Positions 32,254 through 42,716 of a DNA stretch of 64,000 nucleotides are shown piece after piece; within the stretch, counting starts at the first letter, position 1; every line of letters starts with the position of its first letter. A program made the translations under genes and the position numbers. The notes beneath the pieces are model-generated. The model ran no database searches and had not been told where the DNA came from. It saw nothing but the letters and a program-made list of their open reading frames with translations. Where the stretch lies: NCBI GenBank assembly GCA_013115125.1, contig JABANN010000088.1:1-64000 (forward strand). The letters run 5' to 3'. This stretch comes from Perkinsus olseni. Taxonomy: Eukaryota > Perkinsozoa > Perkinsida.

Positions 32254-33491
32254 TCACCACTTAGCATTCCAGCTAAGAGATTCCCGATGACTTATCTCAG
32301 TTCGACGACCATCCGTTACGAGACGGCGAGGTTCCGGTGGAAGATTGTAGATATGATACGGGCTTTCATCACCACGTTTACGGGCTGAGTAAATTGAAGA
32401 CATACTCTCATTGATACTGGAGGATTGTCGGCTACCCTCTTTCTCAGCAATGACATCTGCCTCTCTTTGATCATGCGGCATACTCACGTACCAAGATACA
32501 TAAATATTCCACAGGAGAGAGCAACAACCATGGAAAAAGTTGCGCATGTGGGGAGCCATTATCAGGTAGTTGAAAGTTTGGCAGAGTGGTATCACAATAA
32601 GGGAGTCTCGGTACCTATCATATTGAAAGCCGAATGAATCGACAACGGCGTGGATCCTTAGTCCAGACATCGTCTACCGTGTGGCGGGTTACGGCGCCAG
32701 AATCCACCCAGGCTCCAAAATCACCTATTTCATAACCGATCAGAAGCGTTGTCCGAAACCTAACTTTCCCCAAGCCAATACTAACATCTCTGGTACTATC
32801 AGAGAGACTCCCGAAAGCGCCCAAAGGTTTCGAGGAGAATATTATGAATGTGTCTCAAGAACCATATCCTAGACTCATGCGTACTAGACGAGCGACACTG
32901 GCCGAATGCACCGTACAGTAGTGGCCAATCCTCCATTATCCGGACCAGCGTATGGTCAGGGTTGGGATATCGTCCCCAGGCGTTGAAGCCGATAAGGGAT
33001 GCAAAGTAACTGGACCGGACATAACAGTGGCACCGCGTCCACCATCTCACATTGGGGTCAGCGTGACCATCTCCGTGGCAAGCTTTGTGAGCCACCACTT
33101 CCTCCCCGGAAGTCGGGGCTCAAGCACGAACGCCCATAGACTGTTCAATGGCAACTGATATGCTCCAATGAATGGTGTAAGGAGTGGTACGGTTTACCAT
33201 ACACACGCTGCCCGCTGCAGCGAATATAAAGGCTCTATCCCAGTCCGGCTCCTCGATCCTCCCTGTGGTCAGCCATTGAGCACATACGTCCGATCCACCC
33301 ATAATGACGAAGGAATAGACTGACCACGACATGGCCACCTTCATGCCCCCTCGCCCAACACTACATGTGCGTCGCCCAATTGCCTTCATCTTATCCACAT
33401 TCTCGGGAGTGCCGAGCCGCTGTCGCAGCAGTACCGACCATCGACCAAATGACCGCAATGTTCGCCGCGTCGTACGAGGCAGAGAAGCCAT
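32254..33491 (-). CDS. Mpv17/PMP22-family inner-membrane protein
   Basis: Family of small four-TM proteins of mitochondria or peroxisomes, thought to act as channels. Exons on the complement: 33491 to about 33200 holds GGSDVCAQWL and PDWDRAFIF; after a GTAAAC...ATCAG intron the next exon reads PLNSLWAFVLEPRLPG and WWLTKLATEM; then about 32895-33020 holds MEDWPLLYGAFG; the last exon starts near 32592 and holds QTFNYLIMAPHMRNFF and LLWNIYVSW. These blocks fit the family order (GD..AQ; D..R; P..H.WY; W..WP..N; VP...R...W..LS), although GD appears as GSD. The frame then stays open for a Ser/Arg/Glu-rich tail of about 75 residues to 32254, which is longer than usual. The middle junctions are approximate. 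Confidence 0.72.
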
Positions 33492-34925
33492 GCTGTTGAA
33501 TAATCGGTGGGCAACGGAAACACACTGAGGAAATGCAAGATTGCGCGAGAGAGCAAGATGGCGAATCGGTGGCCGACAAAGAAACAACAGTGAATTGCAC
33601 AGAATGTGTAAGGAAGTGAATCAAGTCCATGAGATGACGCAGTACGATCAGCTCCTGCGAGTCCATGCCACTAACAGTGGAGCTCAGGTGGAAACAGCGC
33701 GTGGAAGGCGAGATGAAATCAGCACAGGAATGGGAGGACAACTGGTCATTCCTAGTGTGAGTCAGAAAGTAATAGTGTTGGCGTTGAAACTAAAGATTTA
33801 GGAAGAAGGAAACGAGACAGGCCAGCGAAGTGGGCCAACCCACAGGAGCAAGCGGTGGTGAGTCATCACTGAACCCGATAAAGAGCATTGGGGATGCTAC
33901 TGCCAACGACCTCGAGCGATGCAAAGTAAGTATGGTTATGTTAATTATGCCAAATCCTTGTGGTAACCTCAGCACATGCAGCGACTGCCTCCAAAAGCGA
34001 AGTACTTCCGTCCTCTCACGACCCAACAGGAGTTGGGCTGGCGACCACCAATCGAGCTCTTCGGCACGGATCTAGGCCATAACATACAGAGGAACGATGA
34101 GCTGTGGGCCGACTGAGGCCACATTGCCCATGATGGTGCTTGATGTCAACAGAGAGAAGACGTGTTGTGCTCGTCACACAGGAAGGGAAGACTCGCCTCG
34201 CCGAGGCACGGCTGATAACACCCGTGCCCGGTAACTGGTATCTCATCTTCGGCATAGCTCAGCCGGGCGGTTAGAACTGCTGCGCCGCAGCAGCATAAAT
34301 CCTTCTGGGAGACAATTGCCATACGTCACGATATTGCGTGTCTCGAACACAAGGCATGAATGGCAAACTGGAAATGTTATTTTTTCTCCTTCCACGCCCC
34401 GGGCTGTTCCTTGTGACCAGTCCAGACATCACGTAACTGATGACTCCAAGACCTGCCTTTACGCCCGCCGCTTGCAGCATTCGCCTGATCATCAATGACA
34501 AGTTTAACAGAGACTATACGATAAGCAAGTACTTCTTCGTTGCCTACAGGTGGTACATCGGTTACAGGCTTCGTTGGCCCAACAGGGTTGGCATGAGGTA
34601 ACTTAGGAACGACCTTCTTCAAGGCATCGTTATCTGCAGTAAGATAAGAGCATACCATTGATCCCTTTCCCACGCTAACCCTCATTCGACCGCCACTGTC
34701 TCATAATCGAATCTGTCGTTCCGGTACCCCTATACGGCAACGGCCATTCCATGACAGGAATCCCTACTACACCTCTCGTCTTCCTGCTCCGTCCTCATCT
34801 GCTTCCTATTGGCCTCTATGTCTTGGTTACCCTGCTCGTCATGATGAGGGCCCAGAAGAGGTGACACGAGAGAGTCGTAGCTCGATGATTGGTCACCATA
34901 ACCCGACTGAATTTGAAGGCGTTCA
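33492..34925. other. spacer with weak minus-strand open frames
   Basis: The clearest open frame is 34377-34685 on the minus strand (102 codons, ATG start, no known domain). It might be an exon of an unknown gene or noise. Others in this span are shorter and overlap in several frames. I cannot support a gene. Confidence 0.35.
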
Positions 34926-36348
34926 TCCCAGACACGATGGATGTTGGTGACACACCTGATGGCCATCATCATCACCGGCATGGCCAGCAGGTCGACTAGC
35001 TGGCCAAAATACTACGACTATGAGAAGGGACGGTATCCACTCCGTTACGCAGTAAACCTAGGAATACAACTGAGCAGTTGTTGACATCTCTAGGCAACCC
35101 CACCAGCGAATCCCATGCTAGTCGATCGACACTCGCAGGGCCATATGTCCTGAGAACGCCAACTCCGTAGAGCACACTGAGCATCCCTCGGACCAGGAAT
35201 ATGAGAGGACAGGTTAGGGTGAGAACAAGGACCTGAAGACAGTACCTATACTATTGTAGTCGAATTCTTTCAGTACCCGATTGAGAACAGCATGATTCTT
35301 GCTGGCCTCTGTCGTTGACACCCCTCCATATGACCGTTGCCTTCGGGACCTGTCCTTAAGCTGACCCGCTACTTGAATCTGGGAGCAATCAGTTCAGCGA
35401 AGTACATGGCAACTTAGGACCGACCCCATAGTAGAAGAAGAATACAGCACAGATGATGTAGAGGAATCCGACTATGAAGAATATGTACCTACGATTGAGG
35501 GGATGCCTTTGGGAAGTTTGGGACAGCTACTGAACTTACTGGCTATACTGGTGCCAGGCCTTGAGGAGGAAGGTCACCACCGAGATGATTAGAAATACGC
35601 CGTACCTGCATGGGTGATGGATGATTGAGGCCTTGATACGAGAGAAGGTACACTGCGATATTGAAAAAAATGCATACTGGGCGTAGAAGGGGATATGATA
35701 CTAGGATGGCTGCGTAGTAGACCTGAGAGCATGTGCTTTAGGGAGAGAGGCTAGGGAAGGGCTTACCTGAGCCCAAAATAGTATAACTATGCTATAGGTA
35801 GAGAGGAAGAGAAGCGAAGGGAAGACCATGAGGACGTAGTTGGTCCAACCCTGAATGACAAGAACAGTGGCCTGTCATTGATGATGATGAAGACGGACCT
35901 GGACGGAGTGCTCCCAGATGTGCTCTCTGACCTCATTATGCACTATTGCATCGACGACCAGACTCACTGCTCTTGCAAGGTTAGACAGGCATAAGCCGAT
36001 AAGGAAGAGTTTACGAGTGCGGCTGCCAGTGAGCGATACTGCTGGGGCCTGGATCGAGCACAGAAAGGCGAATCCTAGCGAATCCTCGAGACCGATTAGT
36101 ACCGCATCCCCCCTTCTCTCCTCCCGTCTTTGCTTCACGAGCTGCCTTGCTGTTAATATAACTATTATCATGAATAGAACACAGTCACCATAGGCCAGCC
36201 AAGCGGCTTTGGCGGAATGTGGTGTGAAGAGAGGGAGGTCCTCGTAGTTCATAGGGACCTCCCTCTGCTGGTCGACGGGTAGAGTAGCCATTACGCAAGC
36301 TAAACCCAAGGAAAGGGAAGCATCAGTCAACAACCTCTCTTTAGTCAA
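34925..36348 (-). CDS. THH1/TOM1/TOM3-like seven-TM protein
   Basis: Membrane protein of the THH1/TOM1/TOM3 family (named from plants, where TOM1 sits in the vacuolar membrane). Exons on the complement with matching phases: 35899-36348, 35767-35850, 35640-35722, 35540-35605, 35425-35488, 35277-35378, then from 35232 downward. The family core is the second exon (GWTNYVLMVFPSLLFLSTYS, then FWAQ) continuing into VYYAAILVSYPLLRP. Hydrophobic segments number about seven: exon 1 has two, then FPSLLFLSTYSIVILFW, CIFFNIAVYLLSYGVFLII, IFFIVGFLYIICAVFFFYYG and VLVLTLTCPLIFLV with LSVLYGVGVL. One intron is only 34 nt. The N-terminal start could be 36291. The final exon and stop (near 34925) are tentative. 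Confidence 0.75.
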
Positions 36349-36405
36349 TTTTACACGCAGGAGTCGATAGTTTTATACGATGCTCCATGCTCCATAGGAC
36401 AAGTC

Positions 36406-36430
36406 CCGGGTTCGATCCCCGGTGAGGGCA
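36406..36430 (+). other. isolated tRNA-like T-arm
   Basis: A perfect 5-bp stem (CCGGG/CCCGG) encloses the loop TTCGATC and is followed by seven bases plus A, as in a tRNA 3' half. No matching acceptor 5' strand, D-arm or anticodon arm was found in the preceding 90 bases, so it is at best a tRNA fragment or chance. Confidence 0.3.
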
Positions 36431-36863
36431 TGTACGGCTCTTCAAATCGCTTACGCCCCTCCTCGCTTTTCCTCTGATGCGTTCCATGAGGAGCCTCGCT
36501 AGGCTTTTCGACGCCTGAAGAGCTCACAGCAATGGGTTATTCAATACATCATAGTTATCAAGTGGTTGGATCACTGTAGGGGCCTTGAACAACATCATAC
36601 GCCAAGCAGCTGTCGAAAACGCACTCAGGGGGAAGGGGGCTCGTCTCTCGCGAAGTGCAGGTAGGTAGGAACCCCCCTGCTACTCATTCGGGCCTGGGAC
36701 TTCACTGCCCTTACCTTGCTTAGCCGTTCAACGGACTCCTGCCAGCGCTCCGTGTCGGATGCTCATCGTCCTTCTACCCTCCTCGTCTTCCCGTACCTAC
36801 GAGTCTAGACGCTAGTAACCCGTGTTTTGAGAACACAGCTGGTTTTTCATTCAGTTCCATTTC

Positions 36864-38396
36864 ATGTTTCTGTTTCTCCTTCCTGTATTCTTCATATCCT
36901 TCGAGGTTGGTAAGGCGGTTACTATCAGAGACGATAGGACACTCGTCTCGATCACTCGCCGATCTCCTTCGGCTGGTATAGCCTCATTGTCGTCCACCAA
37001 AGACCCAGTTGTGCACGATGCTGTTGACGTCAGTGCGATCCCTCATATGCTTGCTAGCAACCTCCGTGACTCTCGTCGACTCAGTACCGATCCCCGCTTG
37101 GCCGCTGTAGAAGATTGCCTGCAGAACCCTGACGCAGTCGAGACTCTAGGCATGATAGGCGTTCAAAGCATCAATACCAAGTCCGAAGACTGCCCAGTGA
37201 GCCTAGATGATCTCAAGTCCTACCTAGAAGATGCTGGCGAAGAGCTAGGCTTGGATGTCCTGGTAGAGCCTAACATTGAGGTGAAGATTGGTGATAGTGT
37301 AAGTGAGCCCAGAATTGCCGAGACAACTGCACAGGTGGCAGGCTTGTTCGGCGGCTGGCCCAAGTCCGATGTGGACTCAGATGACCCTCTAGCGCGGTAC
37401 CAGGATAACTTAGAGCTCATCAACATTGATGGTGCGTGGAAGAATGTCGATAGTTCCGGTAAAACACCCAAGGAGATCATCCTCGCCATTGTTGATACTG
37501 GTGTTGACAGTTCGCATCCTGATCTCAAGGACCAGATGTGGACGGCTTCTGATGGCTCTCATGGTTACAACTTCGTCGATAACGATGAGAATACTTCAGA
37601 CTTGAATGGCCATGGTACTCATTGTGCTGGTATTGCCGCGGCTCAGACTGATAATGATGTCGGTATCGCGGGCATTGCTGACGTGAAGATCATGGCCTTG
37701 CGTGCTTTCGGTGCTGATGGTACTGGTGGCATGTTGGCTACCCTACAGGGCCTCAATTGGGCTGTATCCAATGGTGCTACAGTGTCGTCTCATTCATACA
37801 CTTCGGACGGTTCGAGCACTGTCTTCCTACAGGCCATCCAGAGTGCCGCGAAAGTCGGGCATGTTGTGGTAGTAGCATCAGGTAACGATGGTGTTGATGT
37901 CGACGAGGAGCCTAGGTTCCCCTGTTCCTTTGCTACGGCCGTGCCTTCTATGATGTGCGTGGCTTCCACTTCGTCCACCTCCCCACCCAAAGTGTCCTTC
38001 TTCTCCGATACCGGTTCCGCCGTCAACATTGCCGCTCCTGGTGAGAATATAGTATCGACGTGGCCAGGCAATAGGTATGCCGTTCTTGATGGGACCTCTA
38101 TGGCAACCCCTCATGTGGCTGGTGTCACAGCCATCCTCGCTACATTGGGCTTGGAAGGCCAGGATCTAACCAACGCTGTTCTCGGCAGTCAGTCCCAGAA
38201 GCTAGTGGCCAATGGTACCACTATGAATTTCGGCGTACTGGATGCCCAGGATGCAGTGCTCGCCTCCCTGAACAAGTCATCACCTACCAAAGGCACTACA
38301 ACCGTTTCGCCGTCATCAGCTGCGTCCCCTAGGGCTCTATACGGTTCATCATTGACTGCTGTGGCTATTGGACTGGCCGTCGCGTTGATGGCGTGA
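36864..38396 (+). CDS. subtilisin-like serine protease 2 (S8), C-terminal hydrophobic tail
   Basis: Single-exon S8 endopeptidase of 510 residues. The signal peptide is residues 1 to about 19 (FLFLLPVFFISFEVGKA), followed by a propeptide to about residue 180. Triad and oxyanion residues: D211 (IVDTGVDSSHPD), H250 (NGHGTHCAG), N341 (ASGND) and S412 (GTSMATPHVAG). After the catalytic domain come a Ser/Thr/Pro spacer (TKGTTTVSPSSAASP) and a terminal hydrophobic segment (SSLTAVAIGLAVALMA) with no basic stop, the form expected of a GPI-anchor signal. It diverges clearly from proteases 1 and 3 in the propeptide. A surface-bound protease is the likely product; the anchor is inferred. Confidence 0.93.
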   Translation: MFLFLLPVFFISFEVGKAVTIRDDRTLVSITRRSPSAGIASLSSTKDPVVHDAVDVSAIPHMLASNLRDSRRLSTDPRLAAVEDCLQNPDAVETLGMIGVQSINTKSEDCPVSLDDLKSYLEDAGEELGLDVLVEPNIEVKIGDSVSEPRIAETTAQVAGLFGGWPKSDVDSDDPLARYQDNLELINIDGAWKNVDSSGKTPKEIILAIVDTGVDSSHPDLKDQMWTASDGSHGYNFVDNDENTSDLNGHGTHCAGIAAAQTDNDVGIAGIADVKIMALRAFGADGTGGMLATLQGLNWAVSNGATVSSHSYTSDGSSTVFLQAIQSAAKVGHVVVVASGNDGVDVDEEPRFPCSFATAVPSMMCVASTSSTSPPKVSFFSDTGSAVNIAAPGENIVSTWPGNRYAVLDGTSMATPHVAGVTAILATLGLEGQDLTNAVLGSQSQKLVANGTTMNFGVLDAQDAVLASLNKSSPTKGTTTVSPSSAASPRALYGSSLTAVAIGLAVALMA

Positions 38397-38527
38397 ACGG
38401 TCGATGATGGTAAGGTTGTTAGCATGAGTGCGGTTCTTTTAGTGATGATTTTGTATGGCTGTTATCTTTAAGGCTGCTTTATTGATCGGTCCAGCGAGAA
38501 CCTCTTCTGAATACCACATAATAGTCT

Positions 38528-39738
38528 TTGCTGTTGGAGCGGTTCCTTGGCCATCCTGGCAATTGTGAGATAATAATACTTCTGTCTGATGTAGTGCTCA
38601 TGAGCATTGAGTTAAGTAAGGGCTATGGGGCATCGACGACGGCCGGCTCGGATGCAGGAGAGATGTTGGCCACTCGGCTCTTCCGTAATGCGCCACGGCT
38701 TGGCAGTATGGTCCCCGAACTGCACTGTCTAACCCAAGGTCAGACTCAGCGGAGGGCATCTTTGCGGGCCCTGGCGGAGAGCAGTCGAGAGCCCATGACT
38801 ATGAGAGGCCTCAACCGGATAACAGTAGTAGCCTTCGTGTTCGGCCACTTCAGCGTACTCGTCGTCCTCATCACTCAGCCGTCTGTTGCTCCCAACCTCC
38901 ATGTATTGGCCCCGACGTTCATGCCGCGCGTGGAGATCTCAGAGTATCAAAACTATGATGCTCATACGCGAGTAGCCCGCGAGGAGGTTATACTGAGAGA
39001 AGGGATAGGATCGGTGTTCCTAGAAGCTAAGAATGGCTGCCCCGACAGTGCTACCTTCTGGTTCAGTAATAAGGGAAGTGTTCTCTCGTCGGGTCGACTT
39101 TCTCTCTGTCAGCCCTGTACTGCTGCTTCACTGGTATACTAGCTTGTGGATGCCTTATTACCAAAGCGCCAATCGTCTTCGAGAGGACCATGCCGTACCA
39201 GATCAAGTTCAACGCTCTGGCTCTGGTTTTCTGGTCCAGCTCCGACCTCGGTATTTGCCGCCTTGACTACTGCTCATGTTGGATCCTCACCGCTAGCTTT
39301 AGGAGTTCTCGAAGCCAGGCTCGGACCTCAAAGTCGGTTGATCACCACGGGAAGGATTCTCAGCACCTTCGGTTCGGTGGTCTATGCCACAGCATGTTGC
39401 GCGGTGAGTGCTTGCGTCGTGTCATGTCGTCACAGCGGTAGAGTCAGGTCGCGGAGTTTAAGCCCTTCTTGGCGTACAAGATGGTCATCGTCGGGGAGCT
39501 ATTTATGTCAGCCACTACGGTTCTAAGGTTTGCCATCAGGGCCCGCATAGACGATGTACTTCGATGTACTCCCTTCAGATGCGTTAGAGGTAGACAGATC
39601 CCCCTGTGGTCCGCAGTGATGCGCACGAGCTTCCTGTTGTACGGAGCCGTCACCAATACGTTGTGTCATATTAAGGGTAGATGGCTTGAGAGGCATGCAG
39701 AGGATCTCATCGTGGGCTATGTCCCAGAGTATGCTTGA
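38528..39738 (+). CDS. putative multipass membrane protein, exons partly resolved
   Basis: Unrecognised. The first exon (from about 38528; ATG 38589 is a conventional alternative) holds hydrophilic and hydrophobic parts, including NRITVVAFVFGHFSVLVVLI near 38810-38875. Further hydrophobic segments lie in different frames at about 39085-39150 (FLSVSPVLLLHWYTSLWMPY), 39190-39240 (IKFNALALVFW), about 39330-39400 (ILSTFGSVVYATACCA) and 39455-39550 (MVIVGELFMSATTVL). That fits a polytopic protein broken by short introns, but the joins were not fixed. The TGA at 39738 ends the last open segment. A diverged copy of 39500-39640 lies at 40157-40300. Confidence 0.4.
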
Positions 39739-40149
39739 GGATCTGTCGGTGTTTCTGATCGCTGCTTCGGTTGAGTTGTTGGCGAACTTTAAGCTTGCCC
39801 TCAATTTTTGTCTTTACTTCGGGAACGTCCTGGTTGCAGGGGGGCTGTGAGCGATGGTGGGATCTGCCGTTTCTGGACATGGCGCTTGCTCTCTGGGTAG
39901 TGAGTCAACAAGTGATACTGTCCGCGACTTGAACAGTCTATCGTGACGCGTTCGTTGTGGGCCGAGTCGTGGCAGTCAGAGGCCTCGCTATTCTACTGAA
40001 GACTACTGTCATCCAAACTCCGGGGTATGACTATCATTGATGGGCTCGGTCACCCTATTGATGCCACGGGCACTGCTGATTGCGAAGATATGGAGCCGTT
40101 CGTGCACTGGGGCTATTCTATCGGAGACACGGGACGGCCTTGCGCCAGA

Positions 40150-40289
40150 GTCACCTGACAGTCAGCTGGTGTCTGCTACTACAGTTTTAAGGCCTTTCAT
40201 CAGAGCCTTCATAGGCCTCGGTGTAGTCGGTTAGAATGCGTGAAGGGTGAACGAATAACTCTATGGTCAGCAGTGATGCGCACGAGCGT
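40150..40289 (+). pseudogene. diverged partial copy of the 39.5-kb membrane-gene exon
   Basis: The stretch around 40160-40220 encodes SATTVLRPFIRAFI, close to SATTVLRFAIRARI at 39508-39550. Both are followed at a similar distance by a shared block (CAGTGATGCGCACGAGC). The frame in this copy stops soon after, and the rest of the gene is absent, so it looks like a broken duplicate. Confidence 0.5.
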
Positions 40290-40333
40290 CCTGTTACGCG
40301 CAGCCGCTGTTGATAGCGGCTCCGCGTAACAGG
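40290..40333. repeat. 44-nt near-perfect hairpin
   Basis: Bases 40290-40300 (CCTGTTACGCG) pair with 40323-40333, and 40302-40308 pair with 40315-40321, leaving one C-C mismatch and a six-base loop: an 18-bp stem. It starts inside the shared block of the partial duplicate and is not present at the donor copy. It could be a transcript terminator-like fold, a processing signal or the relic of an inverted duplication. Confidence 0.85.
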
Positions 40334-40920
40334 AGGCTTCGGTGTGAAACTAAATATTTGTTTACTACCCTGTTTCTCATTGCATTAGGGGACAGAGAAA
40401 TGTGTGGGCGTCACCATTGCAGTTTTGCCTTGTTTTTCGACCTTCGCAAAAGCTTCTTCTAACTAATCTCTCATCGTCTGAGCCCACCCTCAACTTCGGA
40501 GCAGACGCCGTCCGTGCCAATGGCGAGAGTAGAATCTCCGGAGGATCATCAGCGCAGTCGTGTGCATGCGTGTTACTTGTGCGGTTAGCGATGCCCCTCT
40601 CATGGGGCATGTTGTAGTGTGTAGTTAGCGATGCTGATCTCCCCAACCCAGCTATTCTCGGCTCAGACTTGATTTTTTCCCGATATGAGTTTCTGAGCCT
40701 CTCAGACTGCAGAACCCTAAGCTAAGATAGTTCATCCGTGAATTGAGCGCGTTCAGTCGCGGTGTTGTCAAGAACCATGCGTACACTTTTGCACGCATGT
40801 GCAAAGGCCTGCTGGACTCGCCAAGGGCTCCTTCGGCAGGGAGGCTGCGCTCGATGCTCGCTTGAAGATTTTTTAGAGTGAACTAGCGTCCTTGCCCTAG
40901 TTGAGTTGTCCTACAAAGCC

Positions 40921-42375
40921 ATGCTCATACATTCTGCGTTCTTATTGACGGCCTTCATGTCCGTTATGCTTGGTGAAGGTCACTCCAATCATACGCTGGT
41001 TATGATCTCTCATCGTGGTGCCTCACTCAACATCCGTCAAGTACCTCTCATGGTGGCACAGGCCGCCGCTGCCTCTGGTGGAAGGGTGCGCTCCCTCACT
41101 CAAGAGGACCGTGACTGTGAACAATGCTTTGCACAAGATGGGATGATCCATGACTTGACCGCGGTTGGGGTCCAAATCGTGAACTCTAAATGCTCGGCGA
41201 GTTACGATCAAATTGTGAACTATTTAAAGAGGGCTGCCAGCATGCTGGGTATTGAGGCGAAATGTGAACCCGACTCTGAGGTATCTATCACACCGGCTTC
41301 CGGCCGGGTTTCGGCACGGGCGCGGTCACAAGCATCTTGCAGAGGTGCCAATTCTGTACTTGGCACCAATGACCCCGCGTCCTCATGCCAAAGCAACCTC
41401 GAAGTCATTCGGATGGGTGCTGCCTGGCGAGCGGTACGCGCAGCCAACCGGACGTTGAGAAACGTTGTACTGGCAGTCGTTGATAGCGGAGTTGACATGA
41501 CTCATCCGGACCTGGTCAACCAGTTCTGGAGGAATCCAAGAGACGGCTCTATCGGCCACAACTTCCTAGACGATAGTAGCAATGTTAACGATGAGAATGG
41601 TCATGGTACTCACTGTGCTGGTATAGCTGGTGCTCAGACTAACAACGGTATTGGTATCGCTGGGGTGGCGAATGTACAATTGATGATACTGAAGTTCATG
41701 GGTAGTGACGGCAAAGGCCCTCTCAGTGGCGCATTGAGTGCCCTGGACTACGCAGTCAGGAACGGCGCCACAGTGTCCTCGCATTCCTACGGCTCGACTT
41801 TTCGAAGTCCGATCTTCGAGGCAGCGATCGCGAACGCCGATGCTGTAGGTCATGTTGTGGTTGCTGCTGCTGGCAATGATGGCCTCAATCTAGACCAGAC
41901 CCCAACCTACCCTTGTTCCTTCGCACGAACAATACCATCTACGCTCTGTGTTGCTGCCAGTACCTCCGCCACAACTTCAGCTCTGTCTGTTGCGTCATTC
42001 TCGAACGTCGGGTCCGCGGTTAACATCGCCGCTCCCGGCGTGAATATAAACTCAACGTACCTCTCCGGCTCGTACGCCCCTCTCAGTGGTACATCGATGT
42101 CCACTCCTCACGTTGCCGGTGTTGCCGCCTTGCTGGCTACCCTTGGTCTTGATGGCCAGAGAATCACCGACTCAATCACGCGGTCTCGGACGGCCGCTCT
42201 CAGCAACAGGTTGGGTGCTAGTAGCCCAGGAGAACTGGATGCTCTCAACGCCGTCAATATCGGTCTAGGACAGCCCACCAGCCCGCCAAGGCCTATCTCT
42301 AGCGCCCCCGCCAGGGTCCCGGGTATCGTCTCGGTGTGGGGTGTCGCACTCTTACTGGCTCTAGTGTGTTTATAG
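40921..42375 (+). CDS. subtilisin-like serine protease 3 (S8), C-terminal hydrophobic tail
   Basis: Single-exon S8 protease of 484 residues counted from ATG 40921. Signal peptide 1 to about 20 (FLLTAFMSVMLGEG), then propeptide. Catalytic residues: D188 (VVDSGVDMTHPD), H228 (NGHGTHCAG), N319 (AAGND) and S392 (GTSMSTPHVAG). It ends with a Pro-rich linker (SPPRPISSAPARVPG) and a hydrophobic tail (IVSVWGVALLLALVCL), as in a GPI-anchor signal or membrane tail. It is the closest relative of protease 1 in this window; positions 41030-41171 are identical base for base to 29398-29539, while the catalytic domains differ at many sites. The two genes are oriented the same way, 11.6 kb apart. Confidence 0.93.
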   Translation: MLIHSAFLLTAFMSVMLGEGHSNHTLVMISHRGASLNIRQVPLMVAQAAAASGGRVRSLTQEDRDCEQCFAQDGMIHDLTAVGVQIVNSKCSASYDQIVNYLKRAASMLGIEAKCEPDSEVSITPASGRVSARARSQASCRGANSVLGTNDPASSCQSNLEVIRMGAAWRAVRAANRTLRNVVLAVVDSGVDMTHPDLVNQFWRNPRDGSIGHNFLDDSSNVNDENGHGTHCAGIAGAQTNNGIGIAGVANVQLMILKFMGSDGKGPLSGALSALDYAVRNGATVSSHSYGSTFRSPIFEAAIANADAVGHVVVAAAGNDGLNLDQTPTYPCSFARTIPSTLCVAASTSATTSALSVASFSNVGSAVNIAAPGVNINSTYLSGSYAPLSGTSMSTPHVAGVAALLATLGLDGQRITDSITRSRTAALSNRLGASSPGELDALNAVNIGLGQPTSPPRPISSAPARVPGIVSVWGVALLLALVCL

Positions 42376-42716
42376 TTCGCTTACTCGCGATTGATCCATT
42401 TATTATCTTGCCATGAAATCAGTTTTTATACTCGCATAGTCGCGGACGTAAAAAGTGCCGCGGACTCACCGTACGTGTTTGCGTTTGAATGTCTGTCAAT
42501 TATACACAGCTAGTAACTGCCACGCCCTCTCGGCTTAGTCGTGCCATGCGGGGCGGGATGATGCCGGAAATGCTCTCCGAGAAACATAGTGCAGAGCGGG
42601 AGACAACCGACACAAGTGCATAACACTGAAGTCGTCACCGATGAGCCTTGCTCTGAAGCCACCATTTCCCAACAAGCCACGTTTCACCGTCTGTCTCTCA
42701 GTAGATTCTGTTAACT

